From Primulina eburnea (taxonomy: Eukaryota; Streptophyta; Magnoliopsida; Lamiales; Gesneriaceae), in the NCBI RefSeq assembly GCF_022965805.1, contig NC_133106.1:34585913-34649912 (forward strand): a stretch of DNA of 64,000 bases, written 5' to 3'. The notes beneath the pieces were generated by a model. The model was given only the letters and a program-made list of their open reading frames with translations, had not been told where the DNA came from and ran no database searches. This document shows positions 37,234 through 48,425 of the stretch, one piece after another (within the stretch, counting starts at the first letter, position 1; each line of letters begins with the position of its first letter). Made by a program: the position numbers and the translations under genes.

Positions 37234-40200
37234 GATTTCCTTTGTTTTCTTCCTTTCGCATTTCAATCGGTAGGTCAGTTTATATTTCGCCACCTTTTGT
37301 CTATCGAATACAGTAGAATTTAGAATGATTGTGGATCAGTGAGCGGGTGCGCATGTTTGTAACGTATGATTGATGATGTAAAATCAGAGAATTTAACACT
37401 ATTTTTCCATTAGAGATGAAATGATAAAGTTCATTGATAAAAAGACTTTCGTTTTCTTCTTTTATTCCAAATCATTTTAGATTTGTTAGATAGTGTCCAA
37501 TAGTTCATGAAATCAAGTGTTACAATTTGATGAATGCTTGTTCATCTCTTTATATTGTTATCATGTCTAACCCTGTGATATTTTCAGCTCTTATTTGATG
37601 AACGTTCGTCTCTTTATACAGTTTATCATGTGTATCACTAGTATTTTGAGCTCTTCTCCGACTGTTGTACTCGATCTTTAGGCGCATTACATTTAATATT
37701 TACTAATTTACTTGATTTTTGGTGGTTCGACTCGTTCTTTTAACAGCACTAGGTAATTTTGCTTTAACATTATACCTACTAATTCACAAGAACGGTGCTT
37801 TAGATACTTGCCAATGCCGGGACTGCCGATTTATTTTTTAACCTTGCCCTCAAAAAGTTGGCTCTTAACCGTTTAATATGTGTCAAGAACTTAAAATGAA
37901 ATATTGTTCATCGAATCCCTTATTTATCACACTGTATATATTCTTGAAAAAGTGAACGAATCTATGACTTTGGTAGGTTGATCGCGAGTACTTGTTGCGG
38001 ATGATTTATGATTCTTAGTTAATCTTGGCTCTCACCATCGACTGGCATCCAATTCTAAATGCAGAATGAATGACCCATAACATAAGTTTTTATTCTTTGA
38101 TGGCAGAAGCCTATGACACGGGCATTGTTAAAATGGCAAGACCTCCATGAGAAGATCGGAGTCCATCAAATCAGGAGAGACGGTAATGGATCAACAAAAC
38201 ATCGATGAGGTTGTTTGGATATTTCGAAAGGTGGACCAAGGAACGGAGCTTTGTTACCTTAATCAACAACCTCGGAACTCAGACAACCTACGTGTAGAGC
38301 TGTAGCAGCAATTCAAAATGGTGCTGTCTCATCCCTACCCCCCAGACCACATGTTCTTGAAAAGTCTATCCCCACGACGAACGAAGTGGAAGTCTTTTTC
38401 CAAATTTCGGTAGTTAAATATGGCCCTCAAATTCAAATCATATTATAATTCATCGGGTCGCTTCTCCTTTAAACATTCAAAAGTTGGCGATCGTATTGCT
38501 CGTGCAAGGTCAGAGGATTATCATTTCTCTGTAAAGGTTGCGAGAGGACCCGTTTGATCATGGGCACGCTGGACAGGATGAAAAAAATGGACGATGGAGA
38601 TCGATTTGATAACAATCATGAACTCGTTCTTCTTTTGGGCTCCCCCGGGTGATATGTAGATCCTATTTTCGTATTTCAACTTTTTTGGATTTATTCTTGA
38701 AAATTTCTAGTGTTGGAATTTACGATTTGCTCTGAATTTTCTATTCGTACCGACCGGCGTAACAAATTTCTTATCTTCGCGTTCCACTTTTCCTTTAAAA
38801 TTGTATTGCTGTAATAAAATAGAAATATGTCGTTTTTTTATATTTTAAATCGATCTATCCGAGTTAATATCATATTATTTCAAAATTATACAAAATTACA
38901 TATAATTTTTTTAAAAAAAATTGAGTCACTCGAGCTAAAATCCGAATATACATGCATGTGGCTAAGCCACTGATTCTCCCCCCATCATGTTGTGTATGAA
39001 AAAAGTTACTATTATGGCCAACCCAGTACGTACTTTAATGATTCTTTAATCGAAATATATATCATTTCTTTGGGTAAATATATATTACAACTTCAAGCCA
39101 TGCATACAAGGATGTATGTATATACGATCAGTGACATGCACAAAATGGATGGAATCATTAGAAATTGAGTGATCATCATTTGGGTTCAAGTAAAACTGTC
39201 TTTCCTGCATGGTAGACTCATAATAATTCATCACCTTGGATCCCCTTATAGAAATTACATTTTTAATTATTACTGTTTTCATATAAAGCTAAGGGAGAAA
39301 TTATGAATCTTCTGGTTTTTTAGGATAACGTACCGGTAACAAGTAGCTGATTTGATTCATGAATCGATAAGTTCGGTTATTTTCGATAATTTCGTCCTTT
39401 GAAATCGCGATTAAACAATAAATTTTAGCTCGTGTAGTAACAATCAAAGCATATATATGCATATAGAAAACTTAATTTTATCTAATTCCCTCTTATTTTC
39501 TCTTCATGATGTACAATAGATTTTGAAAGGAAATATTATCTTGAATTTCAATATATAATTTATTCCTTGAAATAATCTATTCCTTAAATTTAAATTTTTT
39601 TATTTTCTCTTCATGATGTACAATAGAGTTTATCTCTATCAGATTTAAATATTGTTCCAAATATCATAACACTTGACACAACATATTTAATCTATGTTAG
39701 TTTGCAACTTTATCTTATAATACAAATAAAAAATCCCAATTTTTTTTTATAATTAAATACTTGATTAAAAATAATGAATCCACCCACCTTGAGAGCAGAT
39801 TTCACACAACATAAATGAATGAAAAAGAAGAAACGTTTTGGAGTAAAGCGAAATAAAAATAGTAGTAAGAGAGTATTATGATACCTTTAAATTTGGCTTT
39901 ATGTCAAATTGTTATTACCTATTTTAGTGGAGAGACAAAATGGTTGTCGGCTGGCAGAGGTTTGTCAAAACATAAAAAGCCTTATTTAACATTGACCCCT
40001 CACCAACTACACATTATTAGCACAATATTATTACAACTTTTTATTTATTTTTTATATAATAAATAATATACTATATATGTAGGGGAATACATTTTTTTTT
40101 AACCTTATGTTTTTGTTTAATTGCATTCCCCACGAGTAATATGGCAAAATATTTGGTGGGTATAATCATTAATTTAAGACGACAAAATTATTTATATTTT

Positions 40201-41508
40201 TGAAAATTTATTTATTCCTTTTTCAAATGTTTATAAAGATTTTGCTAAGGAAAGATGGACTACATGTTGTCTCCCAAATAAATCTTGCTACTATTTTGCC
40301 CCAGCTGTTGTATATGTTTTCTTTTAATTTTTTTTTTACAATGGAATTTATGACTGTTATTATTCGTTGTGTATTGAATAAACTTTCAAACTAACGTAAC
40401 AGTCTAACAGACTGCAAACTACATTAATCATGTAAATCGTGCTAGACAAACTCTATCTGACAGGTCCGCTCGAAAAAATATTAGAAAGATAAATCGAACT
40501 TTTAACCATAATTTATTGATCAATTAAACCTCTCTCCCCATCATGGTCACATTAATGAATTTATTTAATTTGACCGATGTTACATACTGTTGTTTCACGT
40601 GTTTTATTGCTTTATTTATCTTTTCATTTCTCTAGCTTGTGGACAGTGTGGAGTAATGATCTTTTCATATTATTATTACAAAAAGCCTTCTTTCTTTATG
40701 TCATCTTTACCAAATTCTTTGCTTCGTATGTTTGCCTCCTATTCCAGTTTGAAAGTCAAACATCGTGTTTATTTCTGTAATTAAAATATAATTAACAACA
40801 AATAAATTGATCAATTTAACACCAAAAAAAAAAAAAACAATGGCATGCAAACGCTTAATCCTTACCAATACATTATACATATGTGAATATATACATAAAT
40901 TCAGTTATTATATAATACACTTATGCTATTTTTTAGTGAAATAAGAAGTATTGTAATAGTGTATAGGTAAGCGTTAGATCAATAGTCAGAAGTTTGATTA
41001 TTTGTATCTGACTACCATGAATTACAGGCTATATCGTTAACTCGGAGATTCATTCAGTGTGCATAGAAAAATAACGACAACATATTCCATTGTTGTATCG
41101 AAAAAAATACATAAGTGATACATATATTAAAACATGTCAATGAGCCAACCAACATACCAAACTCATTGGCCTTTTTTTCCTTTCATTTTTCCTTTTCCTC
41201 TTCTTCATATTTTTCCCTTTTTTTTACAATTTTTTGCTTATTGGGGGAAAAGAAAGATGCTATGATGGGTCATTTAATCCATATACATACATGGAACAAT
41301 GGATGGCAGAAGACGAGATATAATGCATCCATGAGATGTGTGTCAAAGATTAAGAAATCGAATCAGTAACTAATTGTGTGCAATATGATGCCAAAATAGT
41401 GGAAAAGAATATATGGTTGAAATGATTAGGTTCGTTGGAGGTGAAAGCTAAGTTGTAACTAAGCATGAGAAGTTTGGGTTTGGTACCCGTGGAGAAATGA
41501 AGAATGCG
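37234..41508. other. 3' flank of the hAT-derived gene and intergenic DNA
   Basis: The first 300 bp are probably 3' UTR. Thereafter no gene could be supported. TATTTTCTCTTCATGATGTA plus CAATAG occurs twice (about 39494 and 39601). 38100-38350 is less AT-rich but has no long frame and matched nothing I know. Confidence 0.5.
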
Positions 41509-42265
41509 CACTACAACAATAAATGGCTATTGTGACACTTTTTTGTAGACATTTTTAATTAAATGTTGTTACAAATACTTAATAATGACACTTGTAAAAA
41601 ATTAATAATGTGTAAAATAAAAAAACATATTAGATTAGTTATCATGAGATTTTTAATTGATGTCATATTTTATATGGAGGGAAACAATAACTTTTCTCAC
41701 ATCGTAAAAAATCGTTAAAAACTAAAAAAATCCACTATAAATAAGTGTGAGAATATTTGGGTAAGATAAATATTGGAGGAGGGAAAATAATTGTCTCCCT
41801 CCATATAAAAAATGACATCAATTAAAAATGTCAGGATAACTTATCTAATATGTTTTTTTATTCTCACATTTATTTTATCTAATTTCCCTCCTCCTATATT
41901 TATCCAACCCAAATATTCTCACATTTGTTATTGTCACTATAAATAACATACACGACACTTTTAGTCGTCATTATAAATGATTTTAACTGACATATAAATT
42001 TGTCATTATTACTATAATAATAAGACATCTATAAATGTATTTAAATATGAGTTTCTGACATTTAAAATTGTCATTATATGAATTATTAGTAACACGTATG
42101 AAGTTGTCATTAACATCTTATAATGACATTAAAAAATGTCAGTAAGTTTAAGACGACATTGGAATAGATGACATCTGTTGGAGGTGTCACTAAAACTTAA
42201 ATGCCACTAAATATTGAATATGATGACATTTATGAATGTCACCATAAGCATTTTTTTTTGTAGTG
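41509..42265. mobile_element. Complete non-autonomous CACTA element
   Basis: The 757-bp element starts CACTACAACAATAAATGGC and ends GCATTTTTTTTTGTAGTG, so the CACTACAA terminal repeats are inverted. It is flanked by a 3-bp GCG duplication (41506-41508 and 42266-42268), the size CACTA elements make. Subterminal TGACATTT/AAATGTCA motifs recur, and there are inner inverted arms (about 41629-41700 with 41795-41862). No transposase frame. The right end is the source type for the fragment in the AHL intron. Confidence 0.88.
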
Positions 42266-42268
42266 GCG

Positions 42269-43981
42269 GCCACTTATTAAAGTGGGTTGTCCACTTGCCA
42301 TGGAGCCAAAAGAAGGAGGCGGTGGCCGGAGGAGAGTGCCGTGATGTGCGCGCGCGGTGTGTGGTGTGGTGTGGTGTGGCGTGGAGTGTGGTGATGCGCA
42401 CGGTGGGGTGGCGTGGAGTAGTGGTGTTGTGCGTGGTGATGCACATGATTCGGAGTTTGGAGGCGGCAGAGGAGGGTGGCTAAATTTTGGGGTTCATTTT
42501 CGGCTTATAGATCCGCCGTAAAAAAACACCGCTGATTTGTAGATGGCCCTCCGAATTCCATGGCCAGTTCTTGAAATTTCATGGCTTCTGCACTTTTTAA
42601 TATTTTTTAAAAAAATATTAAAACTTAAATAAAAAAAAATTGTATTTTTCGATACCATACGGTAAACTACCCTTAGAAATAGTTTTTGTTTTTTAGTTTG
42701 TTTAAAATAAGACATTGTAGGATTATCAATCGATATAATGTGACTTAAATTCTTATAAAGGCGATTATATTCTTTAAGAAAGAAAAATCTATATAAAAAA
42801 AAATTAATGCTGAAAAAAAGAAAAAGCAAAAATGAAATAATATTATTAAATAATATGTAATTAGTTGTTGCCAACTAATTAAGTTGATTACTCCGTGAGG
42901 AGTTAGTTTTCATGACGATCGTACTTTGAGGCATAATTTTAATGCGCATCAGCGTGAATTATTATTTTTATATGTTTTTAATTAAACGGTAAGTTAGTAG
43001 TAACATATATATGCATAGAATCTCTGAGACAACAGAATTTAATTATGCTCTCAAGTTAAAATTAATATTTATTCTTCAACAAAAAATTATGATAAAAATA
43101 TTTGATAATAACTTATTTAAAACTATATTTTTTATCAATAAATCTCATTTAATTCATCATTTCTAAATCATCCTTTTCCCTCTTACTTCAAGAGTATCGA
43201 CAGTTTATTTAAATTTAATCCCACGTCTCATCTCATATATTGATTTTAATAAATATACACAATTAATTATTTAAATTCAAATATTTAAATGGAATTAAAT
43301 AATTAAATTAAATGCATGAAAGGCGTGGAACAAGTAGATGCTATTATTATATAATAATAAGAGATTAAAAATAATTAATTACATAGCATTAAATGATTAT
43401 TAACACATGATAAAGTAGTATGGGTTGTCCTCCCATAACTTACGCGAAACTCAATTAGAAGTGAGATTCCCTTTGTTCGCACCCTCCTTTTTAGTAAAAT
43501 TAATTAATTAGATACAATAATTAATACAATGCAACCTAATCGTGGCATAATTAATACCCTTCATGGGGCCCAGAATAATATAATTTTAAAACTTTATTAT
43601 ACGTACGGAACAGAAATCAAAGGTATATGTAAATCCAAGTAAGAATAAAATTAAAAATATAAATAACAAATAGTTTTAAGGAATAGCATAAAATTTGACG
43701 TGTAAGAAGTTAAAATTTTGAATTTAAATATTTTTAAGAATAATAAATTAATTATGGAAGAAATCTTGCGTTCCAAGTTCCAAAGGATAAAATTGTTTGG
43801 GCTTTCTATATAGATATTTTGTATCTTGGTTTGGGCTAAGGTCTCTTTAAATTTGGGCCAACCAGTAATTAAATTATCAGGCCCCGATGGACTCACCAGA
43901 CATCGTTTGATATTTAACACAAATAGAATAGATGGAAAGATATGAATGAAAACAATTAGATAGGTATTTAAAATCCTTTTA
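42269..43981. other. Intergenic DNA with a G-rich start
   Basis: 42269-42480 is strongly G-rich on the plus strand, with GGTGTGGTGTGG-type repeats (42356-42400), next to the CACTA element. The rest is AT-rich. No gene supported. Confidence 0.45.
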
Positions 43982-44320
43982 TCTATACTACTTTATTAAG
44001 TTTGAGACACTTAGAGTAACTAACTTTGGTGTCATGGTCTGTTTTATTAATTATATATATAAATAAAATGTTAAAATTTTAATGTAATTTATATGTAGTT
44101 CAATGGATAGAATCATTGTCACTTGGTGTTTAGGTTATGAGTTCAATTCCTACTTAGGTATTTTTATTATTTTTCAATTTATTTTTTAATTTATATATCA
44201 AAATTACAGTGTAGTCTCTCACTATTTCTTATAATTATATTTTGATCCTCATTTAAATATAAATAAAATGAATTATAAAAAATATTATACAAGCACGCAA
44301 TGCGTGCGTCGGTACACTAG
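43982..44320 (+). mobile_element. Short non-autonomous Helitron (2), upstream of the photolyase
   Basis: It begins TCTATACTACTTTATTAAG after an A and ends with the hairpin GCACGCAATGCGTGC, a short spacer and CTAG before T. The AT insertion site, TC start and CTRR end fit a Helitron. At 339 bp it carries no protein, but it contains a tRNA-like segment (44089-44160). It ends 176 bp before the photolyase ATG. Confidence 0.82.
44089..44160 (+). other. Degenerate tRNA-like segment in the Helitron
   Basis: It has an A-box-like TAGTTCAATGGATAG (44096-44110) and a B-box-like GAGTTCAATTCC (44139-44150) at tRNA-like spacing. Overall it is closest to plant tRNA-Arg as I recall it. The acceptor arms (TTATATG and TACTTAG) do not pair, so it is not a functional tRNA gene, though internal RNA polymerase III promoter boxes may remain. 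Confidence 0.5.
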
Positions 44321-45110
44321 TGTTTAATTAATTTTTTGAAAAGCATAAAAAGGCAACGTCAGCAAAAGCGATGAATGAGAAGCCTCGTACGTGTTTTATT
44401 TCAGAACCACAACTGTGAAGCTTTCCGTTTCCCTCCACTTCTTGTAGGAACTATAAACCTACGCTTCCATTTGTTCACAGTAGCTCTACCTCTGCGATGT
44501 CTTCTTCAATTTTTCCAGTCCAGCCGGGCAGAATTCGGGTTCTGAAGCAAGCTTCGGATCAAAAGGTCACAGGTCCTGTTGTGTACTGGATGTTTAGAGA
44601 TCAACGGCTGAGGGACAACTGGGCTTTGATCCATGCCGTTTCTCAGGCAACCAACGGAATGTGCCGGTGACCATAGTCTTTAATTTGTTCAATCAGTTTC
44701 AGGGTGCCAAGGCTCCGCATTTTGGGTTTATGCTGAGGGGTCTCCGTAAATTGCACTCTCGTCTTCGACAAAGTCTGAATATACCTTTTTTCTTGTTTCA
44801 GGTTCGTCGCATTTATATGCGTTTGTTTATGCAAAATGTTGTGCTCTATCCGATCCCTAGTGATAATTTATCTGCGGGCATATCCGTAATTTGTCTGGGG
44901 TGATGTGGGGATTGAATGATTGTTCCACGTGAAACTTGTTTTTCAGAAAATTTGTTCTAAAAATTTGATTTTTCAAATTCTTCCGTCGAAAATTCGGCAT
45001 TATTGATTAAGTAAATGATCTCTAATTAATTCGTGACCAGACAACAAAAATGGGAATTGAGTTGTAGTGTGAACTGTGAAGCAGTAGCATGTAATTATTG
45101 TTCACAACGA

Positions 45111-45811
45111 GGCATAGTTTGATATAGGATAAACATAAGATATATAATATAATGATAAGTTAATTATAAATAAGATGTAAGGTATTATATTTAATTTTTG
45201 ATATGATTTTAATAAGAGTGATTAAATTTATATATTAGATTGTAATGATAAAATTAACTTTATCATAATAAATTTTATAATTTCAAATTTGTTGTTTGAG
45301 TTCATATTTCTTAACTGTTCATGCGTCGACAGTGCTTGCATGATTTATTATTTTTTACCCAATTTTATATATTATATAATATGATAATTGAGTCATAATT
45401 TTGTAAGTCAAGTTAAATATAAATTTCTAAGATTAATTGAATGATACTGATAATTTTATTGAGACTTATACAAATAATTTATTTAATTATATTGAGTTCA
45501 TTTATTATCATATTATATAGTATATAAAAATAAATAAAAATATTTATTTGATTTTAATTTCTACCTACAAGTAAAATGAGAGAACAATATGGTTTAGGAT
45601 TTTTATATGTTGAGGGCAATTAAGTCATTTGTGGTGTTTTTATCATTAGATTAAAATTATCATATCACATAAATGAGATATTTTATCCGCATATAAAATT
45701 ATTTGTCACGGACCCATGATATTATCATGGGCTTTCTAAAAAGATATCAAACGTGGGATAAGAGAAGATTATTTATTAATCCCTTCCTTATCATATATAC
45801 CGAACTATACC
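45111..45811. mobile_element. MITE in photolyase intron 1
   Basis: Inverted ends are GGCATAGTTTGATATAGGAT and, reverse-complemented from the right, GGTATAGTTCGGTATATATG, followed by GATAAG-like sequence on both sides. The interior is AT-rich without a frame. No clean target duplication is left. Ends resemble those of PIF/Harbinger-like MITEs here. Confidence 0.5.
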
Positions 45812-46039
45812 TAAAAGACTTAGTTTGATCATGTGTTTGCATTCTCAAGCTGCACAAACTTTGACCTGCTTGAATGAGCTATCAGAAATGTTAGCCAAGG
45901 TTAGGAACTTAATTGATTTATGTTTTACTATACTTACAAGACCTTGAGCTTAAGTTATAACTTAAATCTTGTAATTTTGCTTGTCATGGTTCATTTCACT
46001 CTAGAGCTAGTTTTAAACAATTGTTAAGTAAAACAGTAT

Positions 46040-46737
46040 GGTAATCTCTAACCACAAAATCTATTTTGGTGCAAATTTTATACTAAAATAGTCTGATTTC
46101 TGCGCCAAATACAACATTCATCTCCAACTCATTTATTTCAAATCTTAGGTCAAAAAGAATATTCTCCTTTTTATTTTACATATATTAATTATTATATTTT
46201 CTTTAATATATTTTTAATTATGGCTAATGATTTATTATTAATAAATTTAAATAATAATATTTAAGTTTATGATTTAATTATATAAAATAAATTAATTAAT
46301 AGATAATATATATTTCAATTATGTGTTTCAAGTTGCATTTGTATTTCGATTATCCTTTTGAATTTAGTTATGAATTGTATTATCATATTAATTTTTTTGT
46401 ATTTGTATTAAATTATAATAATTAAAAATCATAAAAAAGTTAGTTTTAAAATATTATAATTAAAGTAAATAAATAAATATTTTAAAAATGAACAATTATT
46501 ATTTTATGATTTTTATGATTAAATATCTAATTATTCAAACAATAAAATCAATATTATATTATTATTTAAATAATATTATAATAAATATAAATTAAAAAAA
46601 AATAGAAAACCTCTGCGCCAGCCTCCTGCGCCAAATTTGGTGCAGGAAAAAGGGGCTGCGCTATTTTGGTTAAATAGCGCAGCGTCCATTGGAGCAATCA
46701 AAGCTGACACTATTTTGGTGCATCTTTGGAGATGGCC
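46040..46737. mobile_element. Second MITE in photolyase intron 1
   Basis: The left end GGTAATCTCTAACC, with ATTTTGGTGCA inside, mirrors the right end, whose reverse complement is GGCCATCTCCAAAGATGCAC followed by CAAAATAG. The interior is very AT-rich except for a GCGCCA block near 46615-46690. Target duplication not found. Confidence 0.5.
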
Positions 46738-46813
46738 TAAAAGAATTGTGACGCATGTAGCAAAATATTAAAGTGTATGAAACAATTGTAAACTGTCAAA
46801 CATTTCATACATA

Positions 46814-47077
46814 CTAGTTACTTTGCGCACACGATGCGTGTGTGTACCATCTTTTTTATATCATTATCGTTGGACTAAAGTGAATTTGATAAATTATAGA
46901 GCGACTAAGTTGATTTGAATGATTTAAATAAATAAATAAATGTGTGTGTTGAAATTTTAAAAAACAAAAAACAAAAGTGTATATTAGTATTATATAAGGA
47001 TAAAATTGGAAAAAAAAAGTTGGTGTCTTCTTTAGTTAGTTATTATCATGTCCTCACACTTAATAATATAGTATAGA
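46814..47077 (-). mobile_element. Short non-autonomous Helitron (3) in photolyase intron 1
   Basis: On the minus strand it starts ATCTATACTATATTATTAAG and ends with hairpin ACACGCATCGTGT, then GCGCAAAGTAA and CTAGT. The start and end match those of the Helitron at 43982-44320, so they belong to one family. Length 264 bp. Confidence 0.75.
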
Positions 47078-47150
47078 TAGTATAGATATGTAATTTTAGG
47101 TTTCTTTCATTCTAGGCAAGTAATGAGGTGGTTGGTGACTTTCAGCCAGA

Positions 47151-48415
47151 GACGGATGTATTCTTGGGATGTACTGGGCTGTAGCCTAGCCCATTTTTTT
47201 TTATTTTTTTAATAATTTAGCGACGGTTGTTGAATATTTGCGACGGTGTAATTAAAACCGTCGTCGATCTGGTTTTAATTACACCGTCGCTACTAGCGAC
47301 GGTTTATTCAAACAGTCGCTAATAACAGTCGCTAATAGCGACTGTTTTTTGAAAAACCGTTGCTAATAGCGACGGTTGTTTAAAAAACCGTCGTACATCA
47401 ATGTCTTAGTCCAATCAAGTGTCGTCCATTTACAAGGATGAGACCAAATTCATCCCATATCCTCTGATCCGCCCCACCTCAATTCTACAAAATTTCTCTC
47501 CCAAGTCCCAAGCCCTTTAGCGACAGAATAGAATTGCGGACTCCCGAAAAAATCGAATTGCTCATCGGCTATGCAACAATCCAGGTAAGAATCGGCTATA
47601 CATTTTTTGTTTTGTTTTTTATAGCTTCTCTGTGTGTGATTTGTGGTTTCTTGATTGTTTGTTGTTGAGTTGTTGATTGACTATTACTTGTTTATTTGTT
47701 TAATAATTATTTTATTCTTGTTTAGGATTATAACTTGAACTATTTCAAAATGGAACATCAATCTGCTGCAAAGAAAGGAAAAACATTGATATTCTCTTTC
47801 TTTAAGAAGAGAGATCGTCAAGCTAGTGAAGATACTTCAATTCCTACGGTCCTTACAATGCAACATCAATCCAGTGAAAGTCTTCTATTTCCCAATATCC
47901 AAATTCCTTCAATGTTCCTCTCCTAGAGACGATCATCAGTCTTCGTCTACTTTTATTGAACGAGATCCGGGAAAAAGAAAACAGATATGTGAATATCATG
48001 TTAATGTACGAGATGAGATAAGACGTTCATATCTAAATATGGGGCCTTATCAACCAGATATGTTGGAGTATCCAGGTACAAAATTTGGAAGCCAGAATCG
48101 TCGTTTTCAGAAAAAATGGTTTCAGAAATTTTATTGGTTGGAATATTCGCCTTCAACAAATAAGGCATATTGTTTCTATTGTTTTCTTTTCCTGAATGAT
48201 GATAATTCATCTAATATCTCGGCATTGGTCAATGAAGAATTTGACAATTGGAAAAGGGTAAACCAAGGAAAAACATGTGCTTTTCTTGCCCATATTGGTT
48301 CTGCATCTTCTTCACCTCATACTATGTGTGAGAGAAGGGCTGAAAATTTGATGAGGCCCTCACAACATATTGATAAGGCCCTCAAGCCCCCCCAACTTTT
48401 ATTCCTGGATCCGTC
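47151..48415 (+). mobile_element. Internally deleted hAT element in photolyase intron 1
   Basis: The left end CAGAGACGGATGTATTC and the right end ATTCCTGGATCCGTC are roughly inverted, as in hAT elements of the TTF-finger (ZMYM1-like) type. Between them lie a GCGACGG array, a 5' leader and the start of a transposase gene that breaks off. Borders are approximate and no 8-bp duplication was confirmed. Confidence 0.5.
47217..47393. repeat. GCGACGG/CCGTCGC inverted-motif array (3)
   Basis: Alternating TAGCGACGGTT and AACCGTCGC motifs with long hairpins, such as GCGACGGTGTAATTAAAACC against GGTTTTAATTACACCGTCGC. Here the array lies behind the left end of a hAT-like element. Confidence 0.85.
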
Positions 48416-48425
48416 GGGGTCGTGA
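47750..48425 (+). pseudogene. Truncated, frameshifted TTF-finger hAT transposase
   Basis: The frame starts MEHQSAAKKGKTLIFSFFKK and shifts near 47870-47920 into a second frame. That frame shows RDPGKRKQICEYHVNVRDEI, then KFYWLEYSPSTNKAYCFYCF, the TTF-type zinc finger start of ZMYM1-like hAT transposases. It stops shortly after SQHIDKALKPP, where normally several hundred more residues (DUF4371 and the dimerisation domain) would follow. The end coincides with the apparent right end of the element, so most of the transposase was deleted. Confidence 0.75.

Noticed and set aside
38100..38420. Less AT-rich stretch that looked like an exon
   Set aside because: No long frame and no match to a known protein; may be 3' noncoding sequence of the upstream gene.
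42494..42874. A 126-codon minus-strand frame next to the G-rich block
   Set aside because: Mostly Phe/Lys/Asn low complexity; the end near 42512-42600 looked coding-like in another frame but is too short and unrecognised.
44089..44160. A functional tRNA gene
   Set aside because: The acceptor arms do not pair and the segment lies inside a Helitron; annotated only as tRNA-like.
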